Shown here piece by piece: positions 8,664-19,584 of a DNA stretch of 21,658 nt. Numbering within the stretch: position 1 is the stretch's first letter; the number at the start of each line of letters is the position of its first letter. Both the position numbers and the translations under genes were made by a program. Source of the stretch: Hydnum rufescens UP504 (lineage: Eukaryota > Basidiomycota > Agaricomycetes > Cantharellales > Hydnaceae); NCBI GenBank assembly GCA_014904985.1, contig MU129194.1, positions 7,187 through 28,844 on the forward strand, read 5' to 3'. Below the pieces are notes generated by a model. The model saw only the letters and a program-made list of their open reading frames with translations. It searched no databases and was not told where the DNA came from.

Positions 8664-10654
8664 ATGCCCGCTGGAACTCGTTTGAAATTAGGAATCAAAA
8701 AAGGCAAGCGTATCGACCCTGATAACACAGCTGAGTCTCCCTTCCCAAAGCCTGTCAGTGAGACAGTACAGGTGAGGCGAAAGGAAGCTGCTGTAAAAGC
8801 TGCTGCAACACGACATGCTAATAAGCTGCTCAAGAAAGCTGCTGCCAATGCCAAAGCCCATAATGGTGATGGAGAGGCCAAGGTTGAAGACAGCACTACA
8901 TTTAATAGTGGTAAGCAATGTTTTTTTTGCATGGACACAATTCTTGATCTTGGATGCTCTAACTGTATATCAGCCAACACAGTTCCTAGCCCCTACATAG
9001 AAAGCACTGACAATCTGGAGGAATCCTATGCAGCCAAAGATGCCATCATCACTGAAAGATGGGCCAAGGAAGATGAAGAACAGAAGCACCACCGTGTGAG
9101 CATGAATCAACATCCGCCACCTGCAGGCCATGCCTCAAGTGGCAACCAAAGTGTCTCTGCTCATGGTTCTAAGGCACGTATATATTGCAAACAAATATTC
9201 CACACTTATGATAATCGACTTAAATAGAAATATCCAACCTTCTTTCCCAATGACTCAGACAATGAGCCCGAAGATACTGAAGTCAATACTACAATTGGTG
9301 ATGACGTTGTTGAGAACAGTGATAACGAATCTGAGACTGAGCATGAATTCTCGCCACCGCCCTCTGCCACGTCACTAAAGCGGACACTTGCCATGCTAGA
9401 TGTACTGCGCCCCGAACAGCAAGAGCCAGTAAACATTGATAAACGGGTCCACTTGGTATGTCTGAAATCATGTGAAGATAATTGAGTGAACTGATAACGA
9501 GATGGGACAGTCAGCAAAAGTGACTTCGGCAGGCCTCCCAACAACACAAACCTCTTCTCCTGCAAGTGGATTATTTCCCTTACTGGTGTGTTCTGTTTCT
9601 TAGCTCAGCTAGGGTTAATTACTAATCCATGTATTACAGAAGGTTCCAAACTCAACATTGAATCTGGGTACAAGGAGGCATGTGTCATCTCCACAGGTGG
9701 TAGACCCTAAATACCCCAATGACAACAATGAAACCAAGCACATACCGGCATCAGTTGGGGGAAAGCGTACTACAATGAAAATGCTCAAAAACTTGAACCT
9801 CTCTCCTGGATTTTCACTTGCAGTATCTAATGCGCAACATGATTTTCACATCTTTATATTGACAAAAAGTATGTTTCCAAGTGACATGGATGCTCATACC
9901 AGCATCCTTGCCAGTGTCCGTTGCATGTCTCATGAGCAAGGGATTGTTGCGATTGAGGTTGATGATGTATTCTATAAGACTGTATGTGATAATTTCCCAT
10001 TGAATCAGTGTCAATTGATAGCTTTCTTCTCTAGCTCATGCATGATGCCTCTACTTTTCAATCATGGTTCAAGACCAAAGCACAAAATACTTTGCCACAC
10101 CTCTATGGCTTCCACGGGAAAGACAAGGATACAGTCCAGAGTATTGTAGCAGCCGCCTTAGATTTCCAGTGCTACCGCTATGAGTTCTTTAAAGGACATC
10201 CTGAGATGGTATGGAAATAATCATAACATTACCATGCTTTCTGCTGATGTAATCAATTCCCAGCCTCATAAAAATGCACTATGCCATCCTGCTATCTGGG
10301 CCATTCTTAGCGTCTTTTTTGAGAGCCCTGAAACCAAGGTTGCTTCGGCAGTCATAATGCCAGCTTTTGCAACTATGCCTATCGAGGCCATTGCTTTCGC
10401 ATTAACAGTTGTATGCTGTGCCTCTGATTCCATTCATGTTCATACTAATACCAGTTTTTATTTTATTTTACCAGATCCATGACACACTCTCATCATGGAA
10501 GACAGGTGTCCATGAGAAACAAAGCCTTTCCGCACCTCTCTATACAACACTCTATCAAAACCACGTACTTTGGATTCAGGCATGGAAGGAGAAGCCTACT
10601 CAGACTGAGGAGTGGAAAAAGATATCTGAGAGACTGGGTAGTGCGGCATTGTAA
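8664..10654 (+). CDS. DUF6532-type protein, eight exons, intact
   Basis: Exons by eye: 8664-8910, 8974-9095, 9228-9455, 9511-9585, 9640-9981, 10035-10208, 10264-10410, 10475-10654. All seven introns are GT-AG (63, 132, 55, 54, 53, 55 and 64 nt). The joined frame is open for 504 codons with no lesion. Residues about 1-75 are Lys/Arg/Ala-rich (KKGKRIDP, then a basic helix), like a nuclear or DNA-binding tail; about 130-190 are acidic. Residues about 255-485 resemble DUF6532, a family of unknown function expanded in Agaricomycetes: FHIFILTKSMFPSD, FYKTLMHDASTFQSW, HKNALCHPAIWAILSVFFES, ATMPIEAIAFALT and LSSWKTGVH. Intron 1 has no stop and is a multiple of three, so its retention would add 21 residues. 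Inference: because it is divergent from the transposase and is the best preserved gene here, it may be an accessory protein of the element. The family call rests on memory of the domain's pattern. Confidence 0.75.
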
Positions 10655-11047
10655 GTCCTTCCACTCTAATGCACCAAATTCACCTTTTTACCTTCCATAT
10701 AAACAGTGTTTTGTGTGGTTATGAGGCCGATGCATCAGACCTTCCAGCACACTTCATGCTTTTTGACACAGATTAGTTTGGTTTAGTTTGGCTTGACTCA
10801 GTCCTTGGGGTTTTCTAATTTCAGAGCTTTACTCATGGGACTGGATGATCATTGTTTATATATCCCCAAGTAGCCTAATAGTAACAAATGTGGTTTTGAG
10901 CCTTATAACCTTCCCAACCATCTGACCTGTAAGAATATTTTCGTGGTCAGAATTATTTGTGACCGAGGCACCTTTTCACTCATGGTCAGCAGGTCTAGGT
11001 GGTCACCATGATCATAGCCTCTGAGAGCTGGCCAGCGACTTTGCTGA
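10655..11047. other. Intergenic stretch after the DUF6532-type gene
   Basis: It probably holds the 3' UTR. A simple 'ttagtttggtttagtttgg' repeat lies at about 10772-10790. I see no gene. Confidence 0.4.
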
Positions 11048-11230
11048 TGCACTGTCCTGCCCAGTGATCCTGCTGCTGGAGGGGGCACATACCAATGGAT
11101 GCTGCTGAGTTTTTTGGATGCAGCGGATCCAAATCATTTATTTGAATGGGCGATGACCGATGCAGTAAGCCCGAACCCCGATGGACATGAAGGTGAATGC
11201 CAGAATGATGCCAGCTTGTCAAAGAGCTGA
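11048..11230 (+). pseudogene. Short coding remnant, function unrecognised
   Basis: A 60-codon open frame after a TGA at 11045-11047 ends at TGA 11228-11230. It reads plausibly as protein (YQWMLLSFLDAADPNHLFEW, then AMTDAVSPNPDGHEGE), unlike its surroundings, but I find no start, no clear acceptor and no family. It may be the last exon of a lost gene or chance. Confidence 0.25.
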
Positions 11231-11457
11231 GGGGGGTTTTTCATGGGGCCAGTGTCTCAAAAATCCCCTGGCATGGGTCCATGGGCCCTAATATTCAGGA
11301 GGCCCCAGGGGGCCATGATAGGTTCTTAAGACATGTGGGGCCATGCACCTATGGGTCTATTAGACATACTATTTTACCAGAAAAAGACTACCTAATTAGA
11401 TACGGAAATAGGGCTGCCTAAGGTGTTATAAATCCGGATCATAAACCTTTTTTTTTC
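11231..11457. other. Gene-free spacer with G/C-run palindromes
   Basis: Contains GGCCCCAGGGGGCC-like and CATGGGTCCATGGGCCC self-complementary words around 11272-11315, then AT-rich sequence and a T run at 11449-11457. No gene seen. Confidence 0.35.
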
Positions 11458-12038
11458 ATGCATGGCTTTCTGAACCCCTTTTGCACTTCCTTTCCAAATC
11501 TTGTGAATATACTTGTCCAATGTCCCACGCTTTCTTTTTTCTCCTACCCTGAAGGAACATCCCTTTCAAACAGCCGCTACAGGCAAGTGCCCATTGAGCA
11601 CCGAAGATCGGACGCGCTACCCACGGACGCCCGAGAGGACGCGGCAGTACTCGACTACAGTGCTCATTGGGAACAAATGCCTTCTGGCGATGTGATGCCG
11701 TTGTACTGGGAGCCGGTCAATGAGGCGGAGGTACGAGCTTTTTTTTTCTTTTCCATGCTGGTGTGTATATATACTATGCCCTTTACGCTGACGATGCACC
11801 GTATTTTTCCACACATTCACACATTGGCGAGGTCTCGATCGTCTCAACGACGTTCGAGAAAATCGCACAGGAGAAGTTGTCCGCCACGCACACGGAGGGG
11901 CCGCCAACATCTGTGCGCGAAGTGAGGCGTTCGATGTTCGTGGATGTGGGATCTCGATTCGAGCATACGCATCACAGTGTGAAGAAGTCGGGCGCAGGAT
12001 ACAAGGGACCACAGTGGGCGCCGGAATTCACTGCGTGA
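11458..12038 (+). CDS. Unrecognised two-exon gene or 3' end of a gene
   Basis: The last exon (11832-12038) and the one before it (ending at 11730) join in frame across a 101-nt GT-AG intron (11731-11831). The joined C-terminus reads YRQVPIEHRRSDALPTDARE, then DYSAHWEQMPSGDVMPLYWE, then (second exon) VSIVSTTFEKIAQEKLS, FVDVGSRFEHTHHSVKKSG and GYKGPQWAPEFTA-stop. Codon use is GC-rich like the neighbouring halogenase-like gene and unlike the transposase. The 5' boundary is uncertain: an ATG at 11458 is open but its first 35 residues look like pyrimidine-rich intron, so the true exon may begin near 11545 after an acceptor. I do not recognise the family. It converges on the halogenase-like gene, 497 bp apart. 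Confidence 0.4.
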
Positions 12039-12534
12039 AACACGTGCTGATACGTAAAACATGGGCTATCTCTATGGTCTATGGTGTTGTTTGTTATTTA
12101 TCACTCTATCGAGCATACTGTCCAATTGATCTTATTTTTGGGCCTGAGCTTTGGGGCTGAGGGTGAAGATACTCAATCTGACAGCTGCTCACACCTCCCC
12201 AGGTTCTCTTGGACAATACTAAGGTGTTCGCAAGGTTTGCAACCTCACCGGGACTCCCACGCGATCCAGAGTAGATAAATGGTATATCGAGCACGATGTG
12301 GAGGGGTAACCAACATCAACAACACTAATGTACATTGTTACATGGCAAGACATACAGGATGGGCGTGGACGTGGATGTGGATGTTGGGGAGGGCGGGACG
12401 ATGAGCACAGTACAACAACATCAACATTAGAAAGAAAGGATTGAATACTGGACTTTTTTCTTCTTTTCCTCTATAAACAAAAAAGGCATTCAAGGGAGCG
12501 TGGGGTAGCAAGTTCTTTTTGGTTTTTGACCTCG
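12039..12534. other. Convergent intergenic region
   Basis: It lies between the 3' ends of the unrecognised gene (plus) and the halogenase-like gene (minus). It contains 'gtggacgtggatgtggatgtt' simple sequence near 12368-12388 and two 'aacaacatcaaca'-like tracts. No gene seen; probably two 3' UTRs. Confidence 0.4.
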
Positions 12535-15301
12535 TTACTTCATCATACCCATACCCTCCTGTTTCATGGGCATGCTATCTTGCTTCATAGGCATGCTTTC
12601 TTGCTTCATGGCCATAGCTTCTTGCTCGGCTTTCGCTTTCTGTTCGGCAACCTGAGAGATGGGGAAAAAAGAAGCCAACGGAAGCTATAAGGCCATTTAC
12701 ACACACAAAAAGTAAGAGCGGGAAGACGCACCCAAGCGACGGCCTGTTGACCGACAGAGATAGGTGAGGGCGCGACCTTTGTGAGGACCTAAAGCTCCCG
12801 CTCGACGAGTGGGGGGATTCCAGGTGATGTCGCACTCCTCCTGTGGACGGATGACACCGCAGGTGTAGCATTTTCTCCAGTCGCCACGGACGGCGGCCCA
12901 TGTACCGCAGTTGCTGCACACGTTCGTGAAGACGTCTTGGAGCTCGTTTTTCACTTCGTCGTAATTCTGAGGTTGCAAAAAGGGGTGCAGGGGATGGAGG
13001 AGTGATTGGAAAGAAAGGGGTTTTATAGTTAATTGGAATTGGGGCGTGCTTTCTTGGAGAAGGAAAGAAAAAGGAAAACTCACCAATTGACGATCGAAAT
13101 TTCGGAAGAGACCGTTCCATCGAGTGGGGAAGCGGTTCTCAGCCATAGCCTTCATTCGCACCTCCTCGGAGAAACGGATGATGTCCTCGACGACCTCGTC
13201 CGAGGGTCTCTCGGAGAGGGGAATGGGCTCGAGCTTGGAGAGGGCGTATCGCGAGACCTTGACATACTCTGGGACCTGGGAGAACATTTGTGAGAAACGG
13301 CGCTCTAAAATATTCACCCCAACGCTCGGTGTCTGGGCCTTCGAGGCCAGATACGCTGGGGGCTGGCATTAAGAGCAACTCACCTGGGAGCCCATACCCA
13401 GTTAAGGTTGTACTCGGTGTATTTCTTGAGGGGAAGCACATATCCAATATGTCCGAGCGTGTATCCGGGAGGGGCGATGGCAACCGTGAACTGCCACATG
13501 AGGCTGACGCGAGCAGCGAGAATCGGGACACGGAAGCAATTGTAGTTAAACTGTTTTCGGGGCGGGGGAACAACTCAGATGAGTTGTGGAAGCCGTCAAG
13601 TGCTTGAAAGAAATCACATACAATGTTCATGATGTGTAGGGAAGTGACAGCGTTGGCGCAGTATTCATCGTATCTCGACCAGAGAGCCTTGCGCTCTTCT
13701 TCATTTTTCACTTTGATGGCCGCAGCAGTGAGGTCTGCAGCAAAGACGCCTGTGGCCATGCCGGAGGTAATACCAGGGGAGTGGAGGGGGTTGGTGAGAC
13801 CGATGCCGTCGCCGACGGTGACCCAGCCAGGACCAGAGACGACCTGAGTCTGGTAAGTGAGTTGCTTTCGGATGGCCCATGTGGTGCCAGGGCCGTAGGG
13901 TTCGTTGATCAAGGTGAAGTGGGACATGACAGCGCCAATCTTCTTGTATTTCTTGGACCAGTACCTGAAGCGGCGCTCGCCCTCAGAGTTCCCGTAGCTG
14001 GAGAGGTCGGGGTAGACGATGTCGTCGCGGACTGAGAAGCCGATGCTGTATACCCATTTAGGGGAGCATCCGAACATCTGAGCGAGCTCATTTGTCTGAA
14101 AATCGAAATTAGCATCGTGGTGTGTGGTGGGAGATGAGGCCCGGGCTTACGGAAGGGATTTCGTCGTTGGGAGAGTTAGCTTGGGCGTGGTCGAGGAGAT
14201 AGAGGATCATGTCCATGAGGTTGGGCAAGGGGGTGCCTTCCCAAGAAAGCAATCTGATCATCCAGACCCATCCCTCGGGGAAGCACATGTGGTTAGTGTG
14301 GGAGGCTGTGAAGTGCTTCAAATGCTATAAGGTATGAAGCGATGGAGGTGGTATGAGAGAGATAGCCTTGGTGGTTAGAGGGATTGGAAGGACTTGCGTC
14401 CTCGAGACCGTTCTCGTCCTCGCACTGCCAATAGCCCAGAAGGCATCGGTGTTGAAGCATTCGAGGCGCTTGACGCGAGAGACTGTTACTCGAGTATTGT
14501 CTGAAGCGCCCAGTGCCGTCAACGAGAAGGGGTGATCGGGTGACGACTTCGGACTTGTTGCTGACGTTCTTGATTGGGATGACATCTCCGTCAAATCCAA
14601 GGACCGTTTTCTGGACGTCGGCCTGGTGGCCGTGCCATACGTTGACACCGTTCCGTTGGGCGAGGGTGAGTAACAACTCTGAAATGGAGCGTTCGACCTG
14701 GTAGCCGAGGAGGAGGAACTGCGGGAGGTGACATTGAGTGTGAGAAGGATATATGACATGACTGGGAGGTCATACCGGTGGGGGACCGTTGTTACAAAAC
14801 CCTTTGTATTTCCCCGATTCTCCGGTCGAGGATGTAGAACTCGAGGCCAACCTTGATCCCAAAGAGACGGAGGAGGTACTGTGGACGTTGCACTGTGAGG
14901 AAACGAGGGAAAGTACAGTGCACAAAGGGTGGCATACTTCACGCGGAGACCTAGACCCTTGGCCCACTGCGCGAACAAGGGCAGGGTGGATTCACCGATC
15001 TAAGAGGGCATCGAGGGTGATTGTGAGGGAGGTCCGAGGAGGAAGGCGAGGAGGGGGGGGGCGCGTACCTTCCATTGGAGCTTGCCGGACTTCTCGAAAA
15101 CGGATATCTGGAGGTCGGCTTCGGGGTTGGCGACACGGGGTGGACGGGGCAGATGAGGCCGTGGATGCCGGCACCGACGACGGTGGCGTCAGAGTGGATA
15201 GGGACAGTCTTGCTGGGATTGTTGGAGTTTAGAATCTCGGGTGTGGGGAACGGAGTTAATTTCCCAAGAGTTGAATTGTGTGGCCGGAACCGAAGCAGCA
15301 T
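12535..15301 (-). pseudogene. Flavin-dependent-halogenase-like FAD oxidoreductase with ~6 frameshifts
   Basis: Exons by eye on the minus strand: 15301-15069, 14999-14943, 14878-14776, 14718-14151, 14095-13622, 13550-13398, 13275-13084, 12966-12732, 12651-12535, all with GT-AG introns (55-122 nt). Family marks: FAD-binding VVGAGIHGLI; IGESTLP, the position of the halogenase GEATVP motif; FGIKVGLEF, whose Lys may match the catalytic one; FPEGWVWMIRLLSWEGTP, close to halogenase GWxWxIP but with Arg for Pro; VGDGIGLTNPLHSPGITSG, the second flavin motif. The C-terminus adds a CxxC-x12-CxxC zinc-ribbon-like unit (12918-12859) and a Met-rich MKQESMPMKQDSMPMKQ tail. The intact product would be about 700 aa. 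One-nt shifts lie near 15140, 14813, 14488, 14434, 14328 (1 or 4 nt) and 12790; exons from 14095 to 13084 are clean. Start ATG 15301 is a guess; an in-frame frame continues upstream to a stop. Family call good; halogenating activity unproven (a related monooxygenase is possible). Confidence 0.7.
12859..12918 (-). other. CxxC-x12-CxxC zinc-ribbon-like segment in the halogenase-like gene
   Basis: Within exon 12966-12732 the protein reads CSNCGTWAAVRGDWRKCYTC, four cysteines spaced as in small zinc ribbons or rubredoxin-like knuckles. Such a unit is not part of classic bacterial tryptophan halogenases, so it is a lineage-specific addition or a fused domain. Metal binding is inference. Confidence 0.55.
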
Positions 15302-16880
15302 AGTTTCGGACAAGTTGGGATTGGCGGTGACCAAGTCACGGAAGGTGCTCTTGGGGACGGCAGGCTCCCGGGCGGGATGTTATTTTGAGCATTCTGTTAA
15401 AATTTTTCATGACACGATAGTATAGGTTTTAATGTGCGTCGTACATGTAAATTCTTTGTGTTAGCCAGTTAGATTGCGATCCGCAGAGAATCTGCGGATT
15501 CGGATACCCCTGAAGATGCCCCAATCCGATCGAGCGGATGCCATTCCGATCCCGCCTCCGACCCGATCTGTGAGGAGCTGTGAGGAGCACTACATCCCAT
15601 TGGGCGGGAAGTATCACGCGCCAGTGATTTCCGCTACCAGACTCGGAGTGGAGAACGCAACCCGCGTTGAGGCCACTAGGGATATTTGAACCATGCACAG
15701 ATCGATCAAAGTTAATTGGGCTGGGAGCCTCGACCGATTCCATAATAAGAATATCTGAGACCGGGGATGGCAACAGTTGATATGCTTCGACCAGCAGAAG
15801 GTGACGAGTACACTTGATGCTGAAGAGTTTCGCGAATCTTTTTCGTACTGCAATAGGCGCGATAGGAGCCAGAAAGTCACTTACAGTCGTCTCCCAACGC
15901 AGTCACTGAGGGATTAATTACGTGGGAGAGCATAAACGGAGAGTTCTCCGGCTGGCTGTGCTAGCATGCGCTCATAATTTCTATGGAGGGCCACTTGCTG
16001 GAAATTGGGACCAATGCATAGCACACGCTTACCTCCATCAATAGCATAGTAGTGGACTCCGAGGAGAATGAGATGCCTACATTTCGATTCGTGGTGTAGA
16101 ACCGGGCTTCCACGATATTGGGGCATTGATGCGATCCAGGTTACATGAGTTGTTCCGAACAATCTCCTTTATGAGTTTAGGTGATCGTGTATCCCCACAA
16201 TCACTACGGCCATGAGCGAGCGATTTACCAACTCCTAGTAGTGCCACAGACAGTCTATACTGGGCATAGGGATCTTGAGTGCCAAATCGAAAAGAAGACC
16301 ACGTGCATCCAATGAAAATGGCCTCTAGCTCTTCTGATCCTGCTGAAGAAATGTACACCGCTGAGGTCGTCAATCGAGAGAAAACAAAGTTTCAAACTCG
16401 CCAGGTCGTACTCCCGGAAATGAGTCCGTATTCAACAACTTCCGGCACTCATTCTAAACTCTCGCACCGTATCGCGGCTCGAGGGCGGACCCCACTCTAT
16501 TCTTGGAAACCATTGTTGTGAGGGACAAACGACACCTGATTACGTAATACGATCATGTATATAGACTGGGAGTTGCCGCCTCCCAATTTAGGCTTTTCCT
16601 CCCCCGCTCCAACAACCATTACCAGAGGGGACGTGTTAGGTATAATTAGGGGGCTATGCGTTCGCCTATCATTTCCTCTCATAACCCAGATCACGGCACA
16701 TTTTTTCTTGGTTCCCCGTGTTCGATCGCATCGTGACTACTACTCCAGTTGGCTACTTCAGAGATATTGTCGGACAGTGCAAGTCGATAGTCTCTAAACC
16801 TTCGCAACACGTTCCACGTGGCTTATCAGCGCATTGCGAGTTATAGGAATCCACAAGACTGAGAAAGACTCGGAAGCCCT
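15302..16880. other. 1.5 kb without a recognisable gene, between the two metabolic pseudogenes
   Basis: It contains a perfect short hairpin ATCCGCAGA/TCTGCGGAT at about 15479-15499. Several ORFs of 60-98 codons on both strands overlap each other (for example minus 16077-16373 and 15914-16162, plus 16279-16521), but none shows a domain, exon joining or codon pattern I trust. Base composition is near 50% GC, like the flanking cargo. It may hold the 5' region of the halogenase-like gene and the decayed start of the aminotransferase. Confidence 0.35.
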
Positions 16881-17151
16881 TAAGGTGTGGGATCTAACCT
16901 ATGCCTGATCCCTTGGCAGACCTTATCCATTTCGTTGGATTCTAGATTTTTCGCGTGTACCCTGGCCACCAAACCAAAACCAGTCGGCAATCCTGATGAG
17001 GAGACAGTCCCTGGGCTCAACCAGCCTGGTTTTGCCAGTGTGTTCGCTCTCCATCGGCCCCCACCTCCTGGAGATCACCGCATCCCTGTTACGTTTGGTC
17101 CTTATATGTGAGCCTTTCAGTTCTCCAGGGGTCATCTATTGCACGGATCAG

Positions 17152-19339
17152 GCAATGGCCAATGTATTTACATATGGGAACGAAGAATGGGTGTGTGTAT
17201 CTGAATTCTGGCATAGTCTCGAACCTGCCCTGAATTCCGCCCTCGTTTGCCCATGGATGGCATGTAGGCGAATCTAGGCCAAGGCGCCTGAATTGGGTGA
17301 GCTCCCCGATGCACCTCCACGCATCAACTCCCTTTGGATACCCACGGAGGCACACGAGTACGCGCCCACTGCGGGTGTGAAGAAGTTTCGTGAGGCGGTT
17401 GCTAATTTATACAACGCAAATACCGCCAAGGCAAGGAGAGCAAGTGCACGTACGAGAATGTGTGTGTCGTCCCTGGAGGACGCGCCAGCTTGAGTCGGGT
17501 CGCCGCGGTCATTGGAGATGTGTATGTCGGGTACCAGGTTCCCGAGTACACCACATACAGTGAGGTATGTGGGCGATTGTCTGCTGCTATCGGTGCCATG
17601 GAAGCAGACCGTTTCACCGTAGGTGTTGTCCGTTTTCAAGAGGCTTGTGCTCATCCCCACAGCGTGAGGTCTTGTTATGTTTCCTCTGACCGTCATGTCG
17701 TCTCTCCTAGCCTGAAAGTAGAAATGCATCAATGTGCTGCCTCTTTACGAGTGACTGCCCCTGCATAGAATGACTGCAAGCTCCACATCGATCAGATAGG
17801 GGTGAGCGTCGTAGCTATATTGCAATGCTCAGCACTTTCTTACAAGCTTGTCATGCCTTGATTCTATAAAGAGATATACAAGGCCAAGGTCTCTCTGTGG
17901 TTGTGGCCTCGAATCCGCGAAACCTAACGGGTCAGGCTGTCATGTACGTTTTCTCTTGCAACATACAGTTTCAAGTGATCATTTGATATTGAAATTCCTC
18001 GATTGAAATAAGGGGAAGATCTAGACAAACTTCTTCATCTCTGTAAACCCCATACGACCGTCATTCTCGATGAGGTGGAGCATGCAGTCTATTCACGGTG
18101 AGGACGCTTATTGACATCATCGTTCCCGCAAATAGTTCTATTCTTGGTATGTTTACCCCAAGGAAGGAGCGGAATACGGTAAATCCTTGTCCGCCGCTGC
18201 GTATGTCAATGGTGGGGTGTTCTGCTCTGTTATGTCCTGGACGCCGATTGACTGTTTGTCGCCGCTTGCTTCCAGATGTCAACGAAGACCCTGTGGTTAT
18301 AATCAATGGACTGACGAAGAATTCCCGACTCCCTGGTTGGAGAACATGTTGGTCATCGGATCCAAGAACCTTATTGGCGCACTTTCACAATCTGGTGCGT
18401 GGAGGGTGAAGGATGCGGATGTGTTATGAGGACGTACTCAAAGCATGTATTTTTTCTGTGGGGATTAGGATCGTTTTTGGATGGTGCCGCGAATCGCCCG
18501 TGCGTATGACACCCCTGGCATTACGGGGGAATGCTTCTTAACTTGATTATCTACAGCCTACAGATAGCAGCTCTCCCACTCCTTGAGCCCTTCCAAGCTT
18601 GTCAAGAGAAGGCGAGTCATATTTTCAGAGGTGTTTTGTGCCTACACTGATCTCAATGGGCAATCCGTAGATTGTGCTACAGAAGCACTTCCACATGAAA
18701 CGCAACCCCGTGTTGAAGCGACTCGCAGATATGGGACTACCTGTCAAAACACCACCTGTCGCCACGTTTTATATCTGGCTTGACCTCTCCGATCTCCCTA
18801 ATCCTCTGAATAACAGTCTTGTAAGTGTTGGACACCCCTTGACAGGTGGTATCGCCAGGGTAAAACTTAGTCAGACTGTTTCACCCTGTGGACGTTCTTC
18901 GAGGAGCTCCTGAAAGAAAAGACCATTGTCGTACCGGGAATATTCTTCGAGGTTATTATTCACCGTCGGGGCAGACGTGATCCTCGGGGATGCTGACCCC
19001 CTTCATTTTCGCACAGATTAACCCGGCTCATCGACGCGATTTGTTCTCGTCGCCATGTCACCACTTTGTCCGTATTTCATTTGGGCCTCTTCTTGCAGAC
19101 CTCGATAAGGGTGTGTTCTTTTTCCTTCCTGCAGGTGCTCTATGGTGACCCCTGGCGGTCGCGAACTCGCTTCAGGTCTGGACACCATCGAGAGAGTACT
19201 GGAACGGGCCCGAGAGGAGGGAATAATTACCTTCGGCCACAGCTCTATTTCAGGAGCAAGGGAACCAGCGTTGTACACCATTGAGGGACCGGTCTTTCTC
19301 CAGAAAGGCGTGGGTGGCTGTGGCTGGATCCATACTTGA
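17152..19339 (+). pseudogene. PLP-dependent class I/II aminotransferase, multi-exon, frameshifted
   Basis: Successive exons match a basidiomycete aminotransferase in order: FTYGNEEW|ANLGQGA (exons 17152-17190 and from 17268), ELPDAPPRINSLW, HEYAPTAGVKKFREAVANLY, YENVCVVPGGRASLSRVAAV, KLHIDQI (about 17778), LSVVVASNPRNLTGQAV (about 17890-17940, cofactor/substrate loop), TTVILDE (about 18075), FYSWYVYPKEG (18136), INGLTKNSRLPGWRTCW with the PLP-binding lysine at 18317-18319, SFLDGAANRP, LQIAALPLLEP, KTPPVATFYIWLDLSDLP, KEKTIVVPGIFFE, INPAHRRDLFSSP and LDTIERVLERAREEGI, ending at TGA 19337-19339. Introns are GT-AG, about 45-100 nt. Lesions: single-base losses near 17285, 17448, 17884 and 18350, and an in-frame TAG at 17766-17768. 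Exons after about 18450 look intact. The start is not identified; the N-terminus may lie near 16890-17100. Cytosolic amino-acid metabolism is the family role; the substrate is unknown. It has the opposite orientation to the halogenase-like gene. Confidence 0.75.
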
Positions 19340-19584
19340 TAATGTTTGTTGCTGAATGAATGAATGTAGGCCTGTGTGGGAATGTTCTGGGTTTGTCTGT
19401 CATTGGAAGGGCGGGCGTCTGGAAACTTCCGGGTGTGTGCCCTCCTACCATTAAGAATCAAGTTGTTGCTTGTACCGATTGTGGCTTGAAAAAGCAGCAA
19501 GGTGAACAATCACAGACACTGAAGGAGGGAGAGTACTGTGCAGTATTAGCCAGTGCAGGCCACAAATTGTCCTGCAACTAAAGC
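19340..19584. other. Spacer between the aminotransferase and the right terminus
   Basis: A 73-codon plus-strand ORF (19360-19581) contains a CTDCGLKKQQGEQ stretch but no second metal-binding half, and ends three bases before the terminus block. I do not recognise it; it is probably chance. Confidence 0.35.

Noticed and set aside
12575..13120. 181-aa minus ORF overlapping the halogenase-like 3' end
   Set aside because: It reads through introns 13083-12967 and 12731-12652 in another frame; the spliced frame with the cysteine cluster and Met-rich tail is the coherent one.
14789..15425. Plus-strand ORFs of 116-147 codons opposite the halogenase-like gene
   Set aside because: They are Gly/Arg/Val-rich antisense shadows of GC-rich exons; the motifs are on the minus strand.
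16279..16521. Possible chromodomain-like start (EEMYTAEVVNREK)
   Set aside because: Only a dozen residues look suggestive. There is no aromatic cage pattern, no downstream continuation and no exon joining.
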